A DNA stretch of 13,968 bases from contig JBFKOL010000085.1 in the NCBI GenBank assembly GCA_041628815.1, forward strand, positions 1 to 13,968, in the 5' to 3' direction. Below the pieces are notes generated by a model that saw nothing but the letters and a program-made list of their open reading frames with translations, made no database searches and had not been told where the DNA came from. Of the stretch, positions 7,632 through 13,968 are shown in pieces; position 1 is the stretch's first letter; each line of letters opens with the position of its first letter. The translations under genes and the position numbers were made by a program. The stretch is from JBFKOL01 sp041628815 (GTDB taxonomy: Bacteria > Bacteroidota > Bacteroidia > Chitinophagales > Saprospiraceae).

Positions 7632-8681
7632 CTACAACCTGGTGATCCATCCGTATTTATCCTTCAATTCTCCGGATCTAATGCCGTTTATTCTGGCCTT
7701 GAGTGATTTAGCCCATGAAAAGTTTTCAGGATTCAACAAAATTTCCTTATTGCCCCATCCAATGCGATCAACAGGTGAAATAACGGCAGCTGTCCCAGTC
7801 CCAAATGCTTCCTGCAGTTTACCTTTCTTATATGCTTTGTACACTTTCTTAATGGAAAGTGGAGCTTCAACCACAGAAACACCCTCTTCCTTGAGTAATG
7901 TGATGACACTGTCCCTGGTAATTCCATTGAGGATGCAACCGTCCAATTCCGGGGTGAAGATTTTATTATCGATGACAAAGAAGATATTCATCGTGCCAAC
8001 TTCATGAATATATTTGAATTCGAAAGGATCCATCCACATGACTTGATCGTAGCCTTTTTGCTGTGCTATCTTTGCCGGGTAGAGCGATGCGGCATAGTTG
8101 CCAGCGGTTTTTGCTTCTCCGACTCCTCCGGGAGTGGCGCGTACATAGGTATCTTCTGCCCTGAGACTCACGGGTCTTGAATAGTAAGGGCCTACAGGAC
8201 AGGTAAAGATTACGAAACGATATTGATTGGAAGGTCTTACGCCGATGAATTCCTCTGTGGCATACATGAAAGGACGAATGTAAAGGGCACTCCCGGTCTG
8301 TGGAGGTATCCAATCGCGATCGACATCTACCAGGGCGCGAATGGCTTCAATGAAGATATCAACAGGTATGGTAGGCATGCACATCCTTTCGGCCGACCGG
8401 TTCATCCGTATTGCATGGGTTTCCACGCGAAATAAGACCGGAGTTCCATCTGGTTGTTTGAAGGCCTTCATTCCTTCGAAAATAGATTGACCATAATGCA
8501 AGGCAAGATTGGCCGGATGTGTCTGAAAAGAAGTCAACGGCTTGATTTCTCCCTGGCCCCAAGATCCATCCCGGTATTCCATTACAAACATGTGATCAGA
8601 ACAAATCTTCCCAAAGGGCAGATTTTTGAAATCTACTTGCTCGAGACGAGACGAATGAACACGGCTGACAGGAATATCCAT
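7632..8681 (-). CDS. ilvE: branched-chain amino acid aminotransferase
   Basis: A 349-residue fold-type IV PLP enzyme that interconverts leucine, isoleucine and valine with their 2-oxo acids, using glutamate/2-oxoglutarate. GEAKTAGNYAAS at 188-199 carries the PLP-binding Lys191. YGQSIFEGMKAF at 63-74 is the N-terminal signature, E227 in IHEVGTMN is the residue expected to contact the pyridine nitrogen, and GTGTAAVISPV at 294-304 binds the phosphate. Length and motifs fit the longer (type II, eukaryote-like) BCAT group common in Bacteroidota. No other isoleucine-valine or leucine biosynthesis gene is nearby, so it is a free-standing gene. The start at 8681 is supported by a TACCTTTG element 21-28 bases upstream, which implies a very short leader. 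Confidence 0.96.
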   Translation of the reverse strand: MDIPVSRVHSSRLEQVDFKNLPFGKICSDHMFVMEYRDGSWGQGEIKPLTSFQTHPANLALHYGQSIFEGMKAFKQPDGTPVLFRVETHAIRMNRSAERMCMPTIPVDIFIEAIRALVDVDRDWIPPQTGSALYIRPFMYATEEFIGVRPSNQYRFVIFTCPVGPYYSRPVSLRAEDTYVRATPGGVGEAKTAGNYAASLYPAKIAQQKGYDQVMWMDPFEFKYIHEVGTMNIFFVIDNKIFTPELDGCILNGITRDSVITLLKEEGVSVVEAPLSIKKVYKAYKKGKLQEAFGTGTAAVISPVDRIGWGNKEILLNPENFSWAKSLKARINGIRSGELKDKYGWITRL

Positions 8682-8701
8682 GACACGACAATTTAGAAGC
8701 G

Positions 8702-8709
8702 CAAAGGTA
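8702..8709 (-). promoter_or_regulatory. -7 element of the ilvE promoter
   Basis: On the - strand this reads TACCTTTG, an exact match to TAnnTTTG. Transcription would start near 8695, leaving about 14 nt before the ilvE ATG. The -33 region has only a TG at the expected spacing, so the upstream half is weak. Confidence 0.55.
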
Positions 8710-8797
8710 TGAAAATTCGCTGTGCGTCACTTTCATTTTAAGCCCCATGAAGACATTATCTGAAAGTTAATTTTAATATATTTCCCGGGTGAAGAAC

Positions 8798-9217
8798 ATG
8801 ATGACCAATGACTTTCCCGTATTCGACATTCCAGAATATGGCAGAGACTCCACGGAATGGAGTGGAACGATCGTATTCGTCGGTAAGTGCACTATGGAAA
8901 CAGATGAAAAGGACTTACTGCAAAAAATACTTGCCGCCATTGGAAAGGACTACGAGTCGGTTCAGATTGTTCACGTTTTGAACAACCAAAAACTCAGATT
9001 GTCCGAATCTCTTGACGTGAGCGTAGACTATACCCTGTTCCTTTTTGGATTGAATCCTTCTTCACTGGGGCTGCAAATTGATCCGCGTTTCTATCGTTGT
9101 TTGCGAATTGGCAAATGGAAAATCATCAATTGTCATACTCTTTCCTTTCTAATGAAGAACCGTTCGGCCAAGAAAGCATTATGGGAATCCATGAAAAATC
9201 ATTTATTGGAGGAATGA
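8798..9217 (+). CDS. uncharacterised small protein coupled to rdgB, weakly resembling DNA polymerase III psi
   Basis: A soluble protein of 139 residues counting from the ATG at 8798; GTG at 8789 and ATG at 8801 are also possible starts. It has no signal peptide or membrane segment. Visible features are a beta strand TIVFVGK (24-30), an amphipathic helix EKDLLQKILAAIG (37-49), FLFGLNPSSLGL (81-92) and a helical tail AKKALWESMKNHLLEE (124-139). The order (helix with LL..I, short strands, then a C-terminal K-ALW helix) resembles the HolD psi subunit of the E. coli clamp loader, which ends similarly with AALWQQ, but the identity is too low for me to assign it. Its stop overlaps an ATG of the rdgB frame and its end carries the Shine-Dalgarno of rdgB, so the two are translated together. 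Function unknown; a replication or nucleotide-pool role is inference. Confidence 0.75.
   Translation: MMTNDFPVFDIPEYGRDSTEWSGTIVFVGKCTMETDEKDLLQKILAAIGKDYESVQIVHVLNNQKLRLSESLDVSVDYTLFLFGLNPSSLGLQIDPRFYRCLRIGKWKIINCHTLSFLMKNRSAKKALWESMKNHLLEE
9208..9212 (+). promoter_or_regulatory. strong ribosome binding site deciding the rdgB start
   Basis: GGAGG lies inside the last codons of the upstream gene, 7 nt before the ATG at 9220. The alternative ATG at 9214 would sit directly against it. Clear Shine-Dalgarno sequences are scarce elsewhere in the window, so this one is informative. Confidence 0.75.
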
Positions 9218-9219
9218 GG

Positions 9220-9807
9220 ATGCCAGACAGCTATGTTTTTGCCTCCGGAAATGCCAACAAACTGGCAGAACTGAGAAATATCCTGAATATCCCGGGGATC
9301 TTCATTGAATCACTGCAAGAGACGTCTTTCCATGGTGAAATTGTCGAAAGCGGTAACACTTTTTGTGAGAATGCCTGGATCAAGGCAAATACAGTTTACG
9401 AAGTCCTTAAGCGTCCCGTCATTGCCGAAGACAGTGGTCTGGAGGTCAATGTTCTTCATGGCAACCCGGGCATCTATTCCGCGAGATATGCCGGCACTCA
9501 CGGAGATCATCAAGCAAACAATCATCTTCTCCTGACTAATATGCGAGGGATTTCAAATCGCACTGCCTTCTTTACATCCGCCGTAGCTATAAGGATGAAA
9601 GACAGAAGATATACTTTTTTTGGAAGGGTGAGAGGACAAATTGGTTATGCTTCAAAAGGAAGCGGAGGATTTGGTTATGACCCAATATTCATACCCGACG
9701 GTTTCGACAGGACGTTTGGAGAACTTCCTCAGCATATCAAAGATGCACTTAGCCATCGAGCAAGGGCACTGAGATATTTTCGAACCCTTCTGAGGGCCAC
9801 GGCATAA
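9220..9807 (+). CDS. rdgB: non-canonical purine NTP pyrophosphatase (RdgB/HAM1)
   Basis: A 195-residue enzyme that hydrolyses ITP, dITP and XTP to the monophosphates, keeping deaminated purines out of DNA and RNA. Signatures in order: FASGNANKLAEL near the N terminus, ENAWIKA, the catalytic segment AEDSGLEV with HGNPGIYSARYAG, GSGGFGYDPIF, and SHRARAL at the C terminus. The usual KNxxSHR motif reads KDALSHR here, with Asp in place of Asn, a mild deviation. The ATG at 9220 is preferred because GGAGG lies 7 nt upstream and the following residues match the family N terminus; extending the frame to 9097 adds 41 non-homologous residues overlapping the upstream gene. It is the second gene of a coupled pair and is followed at once by a terminator. 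Confidence 0.96.
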   Translation: MPDSYVFASGNANKLAELRNILNIPGIFIESLQETSFHGEIVESGNTFCENAWIKANTVYEVLKRPVIAEDSGLEVNVLHGNPGIYSARYAGTHGDHQANNHLLLTNMRGISNRTAFFTSAVAIRMKDRRYTFFGRVRGQIGYASKGSGGFGYDPIFIPDGFDRTFGELPQHIKDALSHRARALRYFRTLLRATA

Positions 9808-9811
9808 AAAA

Positions 9812-9846
9812 AGCCCGATGACTGATGGTCAACCGGGCTCTGTTTT
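9812..9846. terminator. bidirectional intrinsic terminator between rdgB and the DUF1573 gene
   Basis: AGCCCG (9812-9817) pairs with CGGGCT (9834-9839), and inside it TGAC (9819-9822) pairs with GTCA (9828-9831). TGTTTTTAT follows on the + strand, and on the - strand the hairpin is followed by TTTTTTT. It therefore can end both rdgB (stop 5 bases before) and the convergent DUF1573 gene. Confidence 0.88.
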
Positions 9847-9866
9847 TATCTATTTTTTGCTATGCA

Positions 9867-10388
9867 TTAACCTGCCGGGGTGTCGGGCTTAAAGACCGTA
9901 CCTTTGATGTACAGGTAGGTGTTTACCGGATCTGTATTGGCAGTGATTGTAACGCGCTTGTTTTCTGCACGGCCTCCTTCGGCGCGTGTCTTACCTTTAC
10001 CTCGTGAGTCATACTGAACTTTTATTTCACCTTCTGCTCCAGGAGGAATGGGCTCTCTCGGCCAGTCAGGTACTGTACAGCCACATGATCCCTGAGCTTT
10101 GGATATTACCAGGGGCTCAGAACCTGTGTTCTTGAACTTGAACACATGGCTCACCTTTTCACCTTCCTCTATTTCTCCAAAATCGAATTCGGTTTCAGGA
10201 TATGAAATGGTGGTAAGAGGACCAACCGGTACTGTTTCAGCCGGTGTATTGGTAGTAGCTTGAGGTTGTGTAGTCGTATTGGTTGCCGCAAGACTTTCGC
10301 GTGCATCATTGGAAGAACTGTCGTTCTTGCAAGCCATTGTCACCGCGAAAACACAAGCAACGATCAATAAAGACTTTAATGATTTCAT
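9867..10388 (-). CDS. DUF1573 lipoprotein
   Basis: A 173-residue protein with signal peptide MKSLKSLLIVACVFAVTMAC; Cys20 is the probable lipidation site, although the residues before it are a loose lipobox. Residues 21-58 are a Ser/Thr/Ala/Pro-rich linker. The DUF1573 domain follows: FDFGEIEEGEKVSHVFKFKNTG (69-89) and SCGCTVPDW (101-109), with the hallmark CGC and then PPGAEGEI. This is an immunoglobulin-like fold common in Bacteroidota and Planctomycetes; its function is not known. The frame is open further upstream to 10469, but that stretch contains the promoter elements at 10419-10448, so the start at 10388 is well supported. It lies downstream of the PolX-like gene on the same strand with its own promoter. 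Confidence 0.93.
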   Translation of the reverse strand: MKSLKSLLIVACVFAVTMACKNDSSSNDARESLAATNTTTQPQATTNTPAETVPVGPLTTISYPETEFDFGEIEEGEKVSHVFKFKNTGSEPLVISKAQGSCGCTVPDWPREPIPPGAEGEIKVQYDSRGKGKTRAEGGRAENKRVTITANTDPVNTYLYIKGTVFKPDTPAG

Positions 10389-10418
10389 TGAAATTAATTT
10401 TAAAGTTTGATGATGGTA

Positions 10419-10448
10419 CAAAATTAAGTCAAAATTGGTGCATTCAAA
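10419..10448 (-). promoter_or_regulatory. Bacteroidota-type promoter for the DUF1573 lipoprotein gene
   Basis: On the - strand, TTTG (10448-10445), an 18-nt spacer and TAATTTTG (10426-10419) match both halves of the consensus. Transcription would begin near 10412, about 24 nt before the ATG at 10388. Confidence 0.65.
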
Positions 10449-10481
10449 GCTGCACGTACCGGTTAACAACGCATTAACAAG

Positions 10482-12122
10482 TCATGGATTATTCATCCAG
10501 GCAATAAATTCTTCCCTTGATTTTGCATTGAGGCAATATTTCCGGGTCAGTCCACCCTTCCTCGCTGCTGCCACTCCGTACCGGATGTCGTCTATACCGA
10601 CAACGCTATGTGCATCGGGATTTATGGAAAGCAAGACCTCTTTTTCAATGGCATAACCAATCCATGTCCAGTCGAGATCAAGCCGATATGGATTTGCATT
10701 AATTTCAATGGCAACCCCATGCTCTGCACATGCATCAATAATCTGTCTGTGATCCAGTGGATATCCCGGGCGCGAAAGAAGAAGCCTTCCTGTTGGGTGC
10801 CCCAAAATGCGCGTATGCGGATTGGCTATGGCTGTCAATATGCGTTCATTGGCCTTTTCGGAGCTCATCTTCAGGTTGCTGTGCACCGATGCAATCACCA
10901 ATTCGAAATGGTCCAGAAACGAATCACCATAGTCAAGGCTGCCATCGTTCAAAATGTCGCATTCGATACTTTTAAATATCCTGAAATCATCCCACTCAGC
11001 ATTGAGCTGATCAATTTCCTGCATCTGTTCAAGAACGCGCTCCTCGCTGAGTCCATTGGCGTAGAATGCCGCTTTCGAATGGTCACTGATGACCAGGTAT
11101 TGGTATCCTCTCTCGATGGCTGCCAGGGCCATTTCAAGCAATGTATTTGACCCATCGCTGTAGGTGCTGTGGGCATGAATGACTCCCCCAATATGTTTTT
11201 CACCAATCAATTCATCCAATCTGCCTTCTCTCGCCATTGCGATCGCCTTATCCGACTCCCGGAATTCTGGAGGAATAAAGGATAAACCATTCTTTTCAAA
11301 ATAATCCATTTCCCGGCCGTAACTTTTTAATCCATACTTCTCGCGAAAAAAGATGAGAAATTTTTCAGAAGCACTATGGTCAAATTGCCACTGTCCGATC
11401 ACCTCTGGATCGCTGCTATGAAATATAATCCTGATATCGCGATAGAACCACTCTCCATTTCGATTCTCTGATCCATCAATTGCCTGCAGTGCTGTTTCCA
11501 GTTGCGATATACCTGCTGTAGAAACCATTTCTATTGCGTTTAAAACAGGCATTTTCCGCCTGAAAGCCCCAGTAAACTGTAAATCAGTGCTACCTGGAAG
11601 TTGTTTTTCAAGGATATCCTTGAGTTCCAGGCCTTCCGATTCGATATGACCAAAGAGGTACTTGCCTTGAGAATCCAGGAAATAGGCAACTTGCTTTTGC
11701 AAGGATTCCTGGGTTTTTTGACCGAAGCCCTTGAATTCTACCAGCCTGTTCTCGTTGCACGCATACAGCAATTCTCCAGGTGTTTCTATACCCATATCTT
11801 TCCATACTGTTCTCACTTTCTTGGGCCCGAATCCCTTTATTTGCAACATTTCCACAATGCCCTCGGGAGTTTTATCCAGGTACGCATTCAACGCCGATAT
11901 TTCTCCGGTCTGTTGCAACTCAATTATTTTGTCGGCAATTGTCTTTCCTATACCATGGATCTGAATCAAATCGTTATAAGACATCTCCATGACGACCGGC
12001 GCCAGTTTTCGAATGGCAATGTAGGCCGAGGAGTATGCCCTCGTCCGGAAAGGGTTTTCGCCATGAAGCTCCTTGAGCTTGGCGAGCATATTGAATTTAC
12101 GTGCTATTTCCCTGTTGGTCAT
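10482..12122 (-). CDS. PolX-type protein: HhH and PHP nuclease domains with degraded polymerase site
   Basis: A 546-residue homologue of bacterial family X DNA polymerase (PolX). Order: N-terminal 8-kDa-like domain with HhH motifs IHGIGKTIADKI (55-66), IKGFGPKKV (95-103) and FKGFGQKTQ (130-138); palm region from about 180; PHP domain from about 310. The palm keeps GAFRR (185-189), but the two metal-binding aspartates of the DxD motif align with Ala196 and Glu198. The third aspartate (Asp229 in YRDIRI) is kept. The PHP site looks complete: H316 and H318 (IHAHST), D347-H348, E387, H414, H442, D503 and H505. PHP in PolX gives 3'-5' exonuclease or AP endonuclease activity. The likely function is therefore DNA repair nuclease rather than polymerase. 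It is transcribed alone from the promoter at 12144-12173. Confidence 0.92.
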   Translation of the reverse strand: MTNREIARKFNMLAKLKELHGENPFRTRAYSSAYIAIRKLAPVVMEMSYNDLIQIHGIGKTIADKIIELQQTGEISALNAYLDKTPEGIVEMLQIKGFGPKKVRTVWKDMGIETPGELLYACNENRLVEFKGFGQKTQESLQKQVAYFLDSQGKYLFGHIESEGLELKDILEKQLPGSTDLQFTGAFRRKMPVLNAIEMVSTAGISQLETALQAIDGSENRNGEWFYRDIRIIFHSSDPEVIGQWQFDHSASEKFLIFFREKYGLKSYGREMDYFEKNGLSFIPPEFRESDKAIAMAREGRLDELIGEKHIGGVIHAHSTYSDGSNTLLEMALAAIERGYQYLVISDHSKAAFYANGLSEERVLEQMQEIDQLNAEWDDFRIFKSIECDILNDGSLDYGDSFLDHFELVIASVHSNLKMSSEKANERILTAIANPHTRILGHPTGRLLLSRPGYPLDHRQIIDACAEHGVAIEINANPYRLDLDWTWIGYAIEKEVLLSINPDAHSVVGIDDIRYGVAAARKGGLTRKYCLNAKSREEFIAWMNNP

Positions 12123-12143
12123 GTGGATCTATTGAGTGCGTGA

Positions 12144-12173
12144 CAAAATTATTTAATATGAGTTTGGGTCAAA
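12144..12173 (-). promoter_or_regulatory. promoter of the PolX-like gene
   Basis: On the - strand, TTTG (12173-12170), an 18-nt spacer and TAATTTTG (12151-12144). Transcription would begin near 12137, about 15 nt before the ATG at 12122. It interleaves with the divergent promoter at 12163-12194. Confidence 0.68.
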
Positions 12174-12194
12174 ATATTCCAAGGCCTAACTTTG
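12163..12194 (+). promoter_or_regulatory. promoter of the MORN-repeat lipoprotein gene
   Basis: TTTG (12163-12166), a 20-nt spacer and TAACTTTG (12187-12194) on the + strand match the consensus exactly in both boxes. Transcription would begin near 12201, 9 nt before the ATG at 12210. A TTG start at 12192 falls inside the -7 box and is excluded. Confidence 0.68.
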
Positions 12195-12209
12195 ATCTTC
12201 AAAAGCGTC

Positions 12210-12809
12210 ATGATAAAATATATTTTGATTGTTGCAGTCGTTGGCATGCTCGCTTGTAATGGCAAGAGTCCCGGCCCAACACTTGATATTACCGGATATG
12301 AACGTGAACAAATTGGATCGGGCGGTGAAATCGTTGGATACAGAGCTGCCGATGAAACATGGCTCGCAAAGGGTACGTTGATCGACGGTGTCAGGAATGG
12401 AACCTGGATCTCTTATCACGCGGGAAAAGATATGATCAAATTGATGACGACGTACATTCACGGCAAAAAAAATGGCGTCGAGATGGAATTTAATGATCGA
12501 GGTCAAATGATTCGTCTGACAGAATATAAAAACGATGAGCTACACGGTTTAAGTGCCAAGTACCAATTTGGCAGACCTACAGAAGAAACGCATTACAAGC
12601 ATGGGATACTCGATGGCCACTTTGCCATCTACGGCAGCCAGGGAAAAATTCAACGGCAGGGGAGCTTTAAGAATGGTAAACAACATGGGACCATGCAGTA
12701 TTTCGACCAGGATGGAAACGTCATGTTGGAATATGAATATGAAAATGGAGAAAAGGTCAGTGGTGGAATGGTCGAAAATATCGAAGACCCATCCCAAGCA
12801 GAACAATAA
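12210..12809 (+). CDS. YwqK-type MORN-repeat lipoprotein
   Basis: A 199-residue protein with a lipoprotein signal (MIKYILIVAVVGMLAC, Cys16 probably lipidated) and a series of MORN-like repeats of the form G.l.dG...G.w..y....K....y..GkknG. Copies are visible around residues 55-69 (KGTLIDGVRNGTW), 80-93, 102-115 (LTEYKNDELHGL), 128-141 and 151-164 (SFKNGKQHGTMQYF), with a final partial one near 175. Proteins of this type in Bacteroidota are commonly labelled YwqK-family antitoxin, but there is no adjacent toxin here and a surface or envelope role is as likely. The ATG at 12210 is chosen because the upstream TTG is part of the promoter. It is divergent from the PolX-like gene. Confidence 0.85.
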   Translation: MIKYILIVAVVGMLACNGKSPGPTLDITGYEREQIGSGGEIVGYRAADETWLAKGTLIDGVRNGTWISYHAGKDMIKLMTTYIHGKKNGVEMEFNDRGQMIRLTEYKNDELHGLSAKYQFGRPTEETHYKHGILDGHFAIYGSQGKIQRQGSFKNGKQHGTMQYFDQDGNVMLEYEYENGEKVSGGMVENIEDPSQAEQ

Positions 12810-12862
12810 TCAATTATACATTAATCTGCACAATATTATCAATTTACACATTTAAATTTTTC

Positions 12863-12885
12863 ATATATAGAAATAATCTATATAT
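12863..12885. repeat. AT-only perfect inverted repeat upstream of the last gene
   Basis: ATATATAG (12863-12870) and CTATATAT (12878-12885) are perfect reverse complements with a 7-nt spacer, 30 nt before the ATG at 12915. It could be an operator for the next gene or a weak terminator for the MORN lipoprotein gene; no T-run makes the latter less likely. The surrounding 12810-12900 is very AT-rich. Confidence 0.45.
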
Positions 12886-12914
12886 TTATGTCATAATCAA
12901 AATGAGAACTCTAC

Positions 12915-13968
12915 ATGTATGTAGCTCCACTTTCACCGGTGTTAGAGGAGTCGCTGAAGCGATCCGAAGAAAGGTGCGTTGCCATCCTCCATTCCGCAGA
13001 TGCGACTTCTCTCAAATATGTTCTCACCGAAAAAGTAATTGACGCACTTCTTCAGAACGAAACTGTCTTAATCGTCGTAGATGATCAGGAAGATATAGCA
13101 ATCCCTGCCAAGTTGTTGTCAGTCCATAAAATCGGTCATTTATGCTTGATTTGGAACGACGATGAAGCCCTGGGCCCAAAACAGCTTGAACGAATGCAGA
13201 TTTTAAAGGACCTTGTGCCTCTTGAATTGAAGTTGGGTGAATATGATCTAACAAGACTTTATAAGGAATCCCTTCAGAACCAGATCCAAAATTTATACAG
13301 CTACCTGCATCGTCCAGTACTCGGTGAATGGTCCTTGAAGGACGTCATACAGAATAGAAAAGGCGACACTAAGGATCCGGGCAACGGTTTACTGGATGCA
13401 ACAAATAACCCGGCTCAAATCAACAATCTGCTCCAGTCGTTGGGAGAACTTGAAGATGCCTGGGAGCCCCATTTCGCCACCTGGCAAAACCTGAATTTAT
13501 TTCATCCAATATGTTTCAAATCACGAGAGGACATCTTCGTCCTCAGGGAACGTGTTGCTTCGCTTTTTTCTTCCGCTCAAGGTCTGCTTGGTCGAATCAA
13601 CCTTGTTCTTTCGGGGACCCAGGATCGCATTCGACAGAAAATATGGAAGGAGTACCATACATGGGTCGAACAGGTCGATCAATTGATCGGCTTGTATTAT
13701 TCCAATAGTACAGATCAGAAATTTGCGCTTTGGGACGAGGCTGTTCAAGGCATTTTATCCAATTTTCGAAAGACTGAATTTCTCAGATTTGATGACTTGG
13801 GGATATCGTACTTTGACTGGGACCAAACTCTCGATCAAGTTGAAAAAATCCGCGATTATCTTAGTAGTCACAACCGCATTGTCAGAAAACTGTCCAGTGA
13901 ACACCGGAAAAGGATGACTCCCTTCAATACGGATGACCCGGATTTGCTCGTCCTGGTGGACCAGGTGA
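12915..13968 (+). CDS. large uncharacterised protein, N-terminal 351 residues, truncated by the window edge
   Basis: The frame is open from the ATG at 12915 (in-frame TGA at 12903) through the last base, 351 codons, so the gene continues outside the window. No alternative frame gives a comparable reading, and the sequence is like normal coding sequence with no stops. The start MYVAPLSPVLEESLKRSEE has no signal peptide or membrane segment, so the product is probably cytoplasmic. A first ~110 residues contain strands such as ETVLIVVDDQEDIAIPAKLL and HLCLIWNDDE; the rest is rich in charged, helical segments (for example RLYKESLQNQIQNLYSYLH and RIVRKLSSEHRKRM). I do not recognise a family. It faintly recalls the long N-terminal regions that precede helicase domains in some Bacteroidota AAA/DNA2-like proteins, but no Walker motif is present here and this is only a guess. 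Confidence 0.8.
   Translation, partial: MYVAPLSPVLEESLKRSEERCVAILHSADATSLKYVLTEKVIDALLQNETVLIVVDDQEDIAIPAKLLSVHKIGHLCLIWNDDEALGPKQLERMQILKDLVPLELKLGEYDLTRLYKESLQNQIQNLYSYLHRPVLGEWSLKDVIQNRKGDTKDPGNGLLDATNNPAQINNLLQSLGELEDAWEPHFATWQNLNLFHPICFKSREDIFVLRERVASLFSSAQGLLGRINLVLSGTQDRIRQKIWKEYHTWVEQVDQLIGLYYSNSTDQKFALWDEAVQGILSNFRKTEFLRFDDLGISYFDWDQTLDQVEKIRDYLSSHNRIVRKLSSEHRKRMTPFNTDDPDLLVLVDQV

Noticed and set aside
8777..8784. TATATTTC as a -7 box for the small gene upstream of rdgB
   Set aside because: One mismatch in an AT-rich stretch, no -33 box, and it would leave almost no leader.
9097..9219. N-terminal extension of rdgB to an ATG at 9097
   Set aside because: Adds 41 residues unlike the family and overlaps the upstream gene; the GGAGG at 9208-9212 fixes the start at 9220.
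12192..12209. TTG start for the MORN lipoprotein
   Set aside because: The TTG is part of the TAACTTTG -7 box and would not be transcribed in full; the ATG at 12210 also gives a normal lipoprotein signal.
12902..13045. Short + strand reading frame starting ATGAGAACTC, about 47 codons
   Set aside because: It overlaps the long open frame from 12915 in another phase, has no promoter or ribosome site of its own and no recognisable protein.
1..13968. CRISPR array, tRNA or rRNA genes, insertion sequence, phage or toxin-antitoxin pair
   Set aside because: No regularly spaced repeats, no cloverleaf or rRNA-like stretch, no transposase or integrase motif seen; the YwqK-type protein has no adjacent toxin-like gene.

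Overview
The window looks like a chromosomal segment from a member of the Bacteroidota, most plausibly of the Saprospiria (Saprospiraceae/Lewinella-like). The evidence is SprB-type repeats and HYR/SdrD-like modules in a long surface protein, several lipoproteins including DUF1573 and YwqK/MORN types, few Shine-Dalgarno sequences, and repeated matches to the Bacteroidota promoter consensus (TTTG about 18-21 nt upstream of TAnnTTTG). This placement is inference from gene content, not from a marker gene.

Layout. At 1-1215 the 3' end of an M28/glutaminyl-cyclase-like metallopeptidase abuts a family 2 glycosyltransferase (+ strand), followed by a hairpin terminator. At 1433-2503 lies a patatin-like phospholipase (- strand), divergent from a small cysteine-rich lipoprotein (2633-3103, +). 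At 3104-7421 two minus-strand genes encode secreted proteins, a 275-aa protein and a 1135-aa mosaic adhesin-like protein. They share a homologous C-terminal module of about 235 residues ending in a dockerin-like calcium loop, and neither shows a recognisable type IX secretion C-terminal domain. Next come ilvE (branched-chain aminotransferase, -) with its own -7 element, then a + strand pair: a small unknown protein and rdgB (non-canonical purine NTP pyrophosphatase), translationally coupled and closed by a bidirectional terminator. Beyond that, on the - strand, lie a DUF1573 lipoprotein with its own promoter and a PolX-type protein with HhH and PHP domains. The PolX gene is divergent from a YwqK/MORN-repeat lipoprotein, and their two promoters are interleaved. 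The window ends in an open frame of at least 351 codons (12915-13968, +) that runs off the edge and is not recognised.

How the genes relate. Most are single-gene or two-gene units; there is no large operon, no mobile element, no CRISPR array and no tRNA or rRNA visible. Two small themes stand out: cell-surface/secreted proteins (peptidase, glycosyltransferase, adhesin pair, three lipoproteins) and genome or nucleotide maintenance (rdgB with its coupled partner, and the PolX-like protein). The most unusual items are the shared C-terminal module of the tandem secreted proteins, the PolX protein whose polymerase active site is degraded while its PHP nuclease site is intact, the small gene coupled to rdgB, and the interleaved divergent promoters at 12144-12194. 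I saw no clear defence or other novel multi-gene system.
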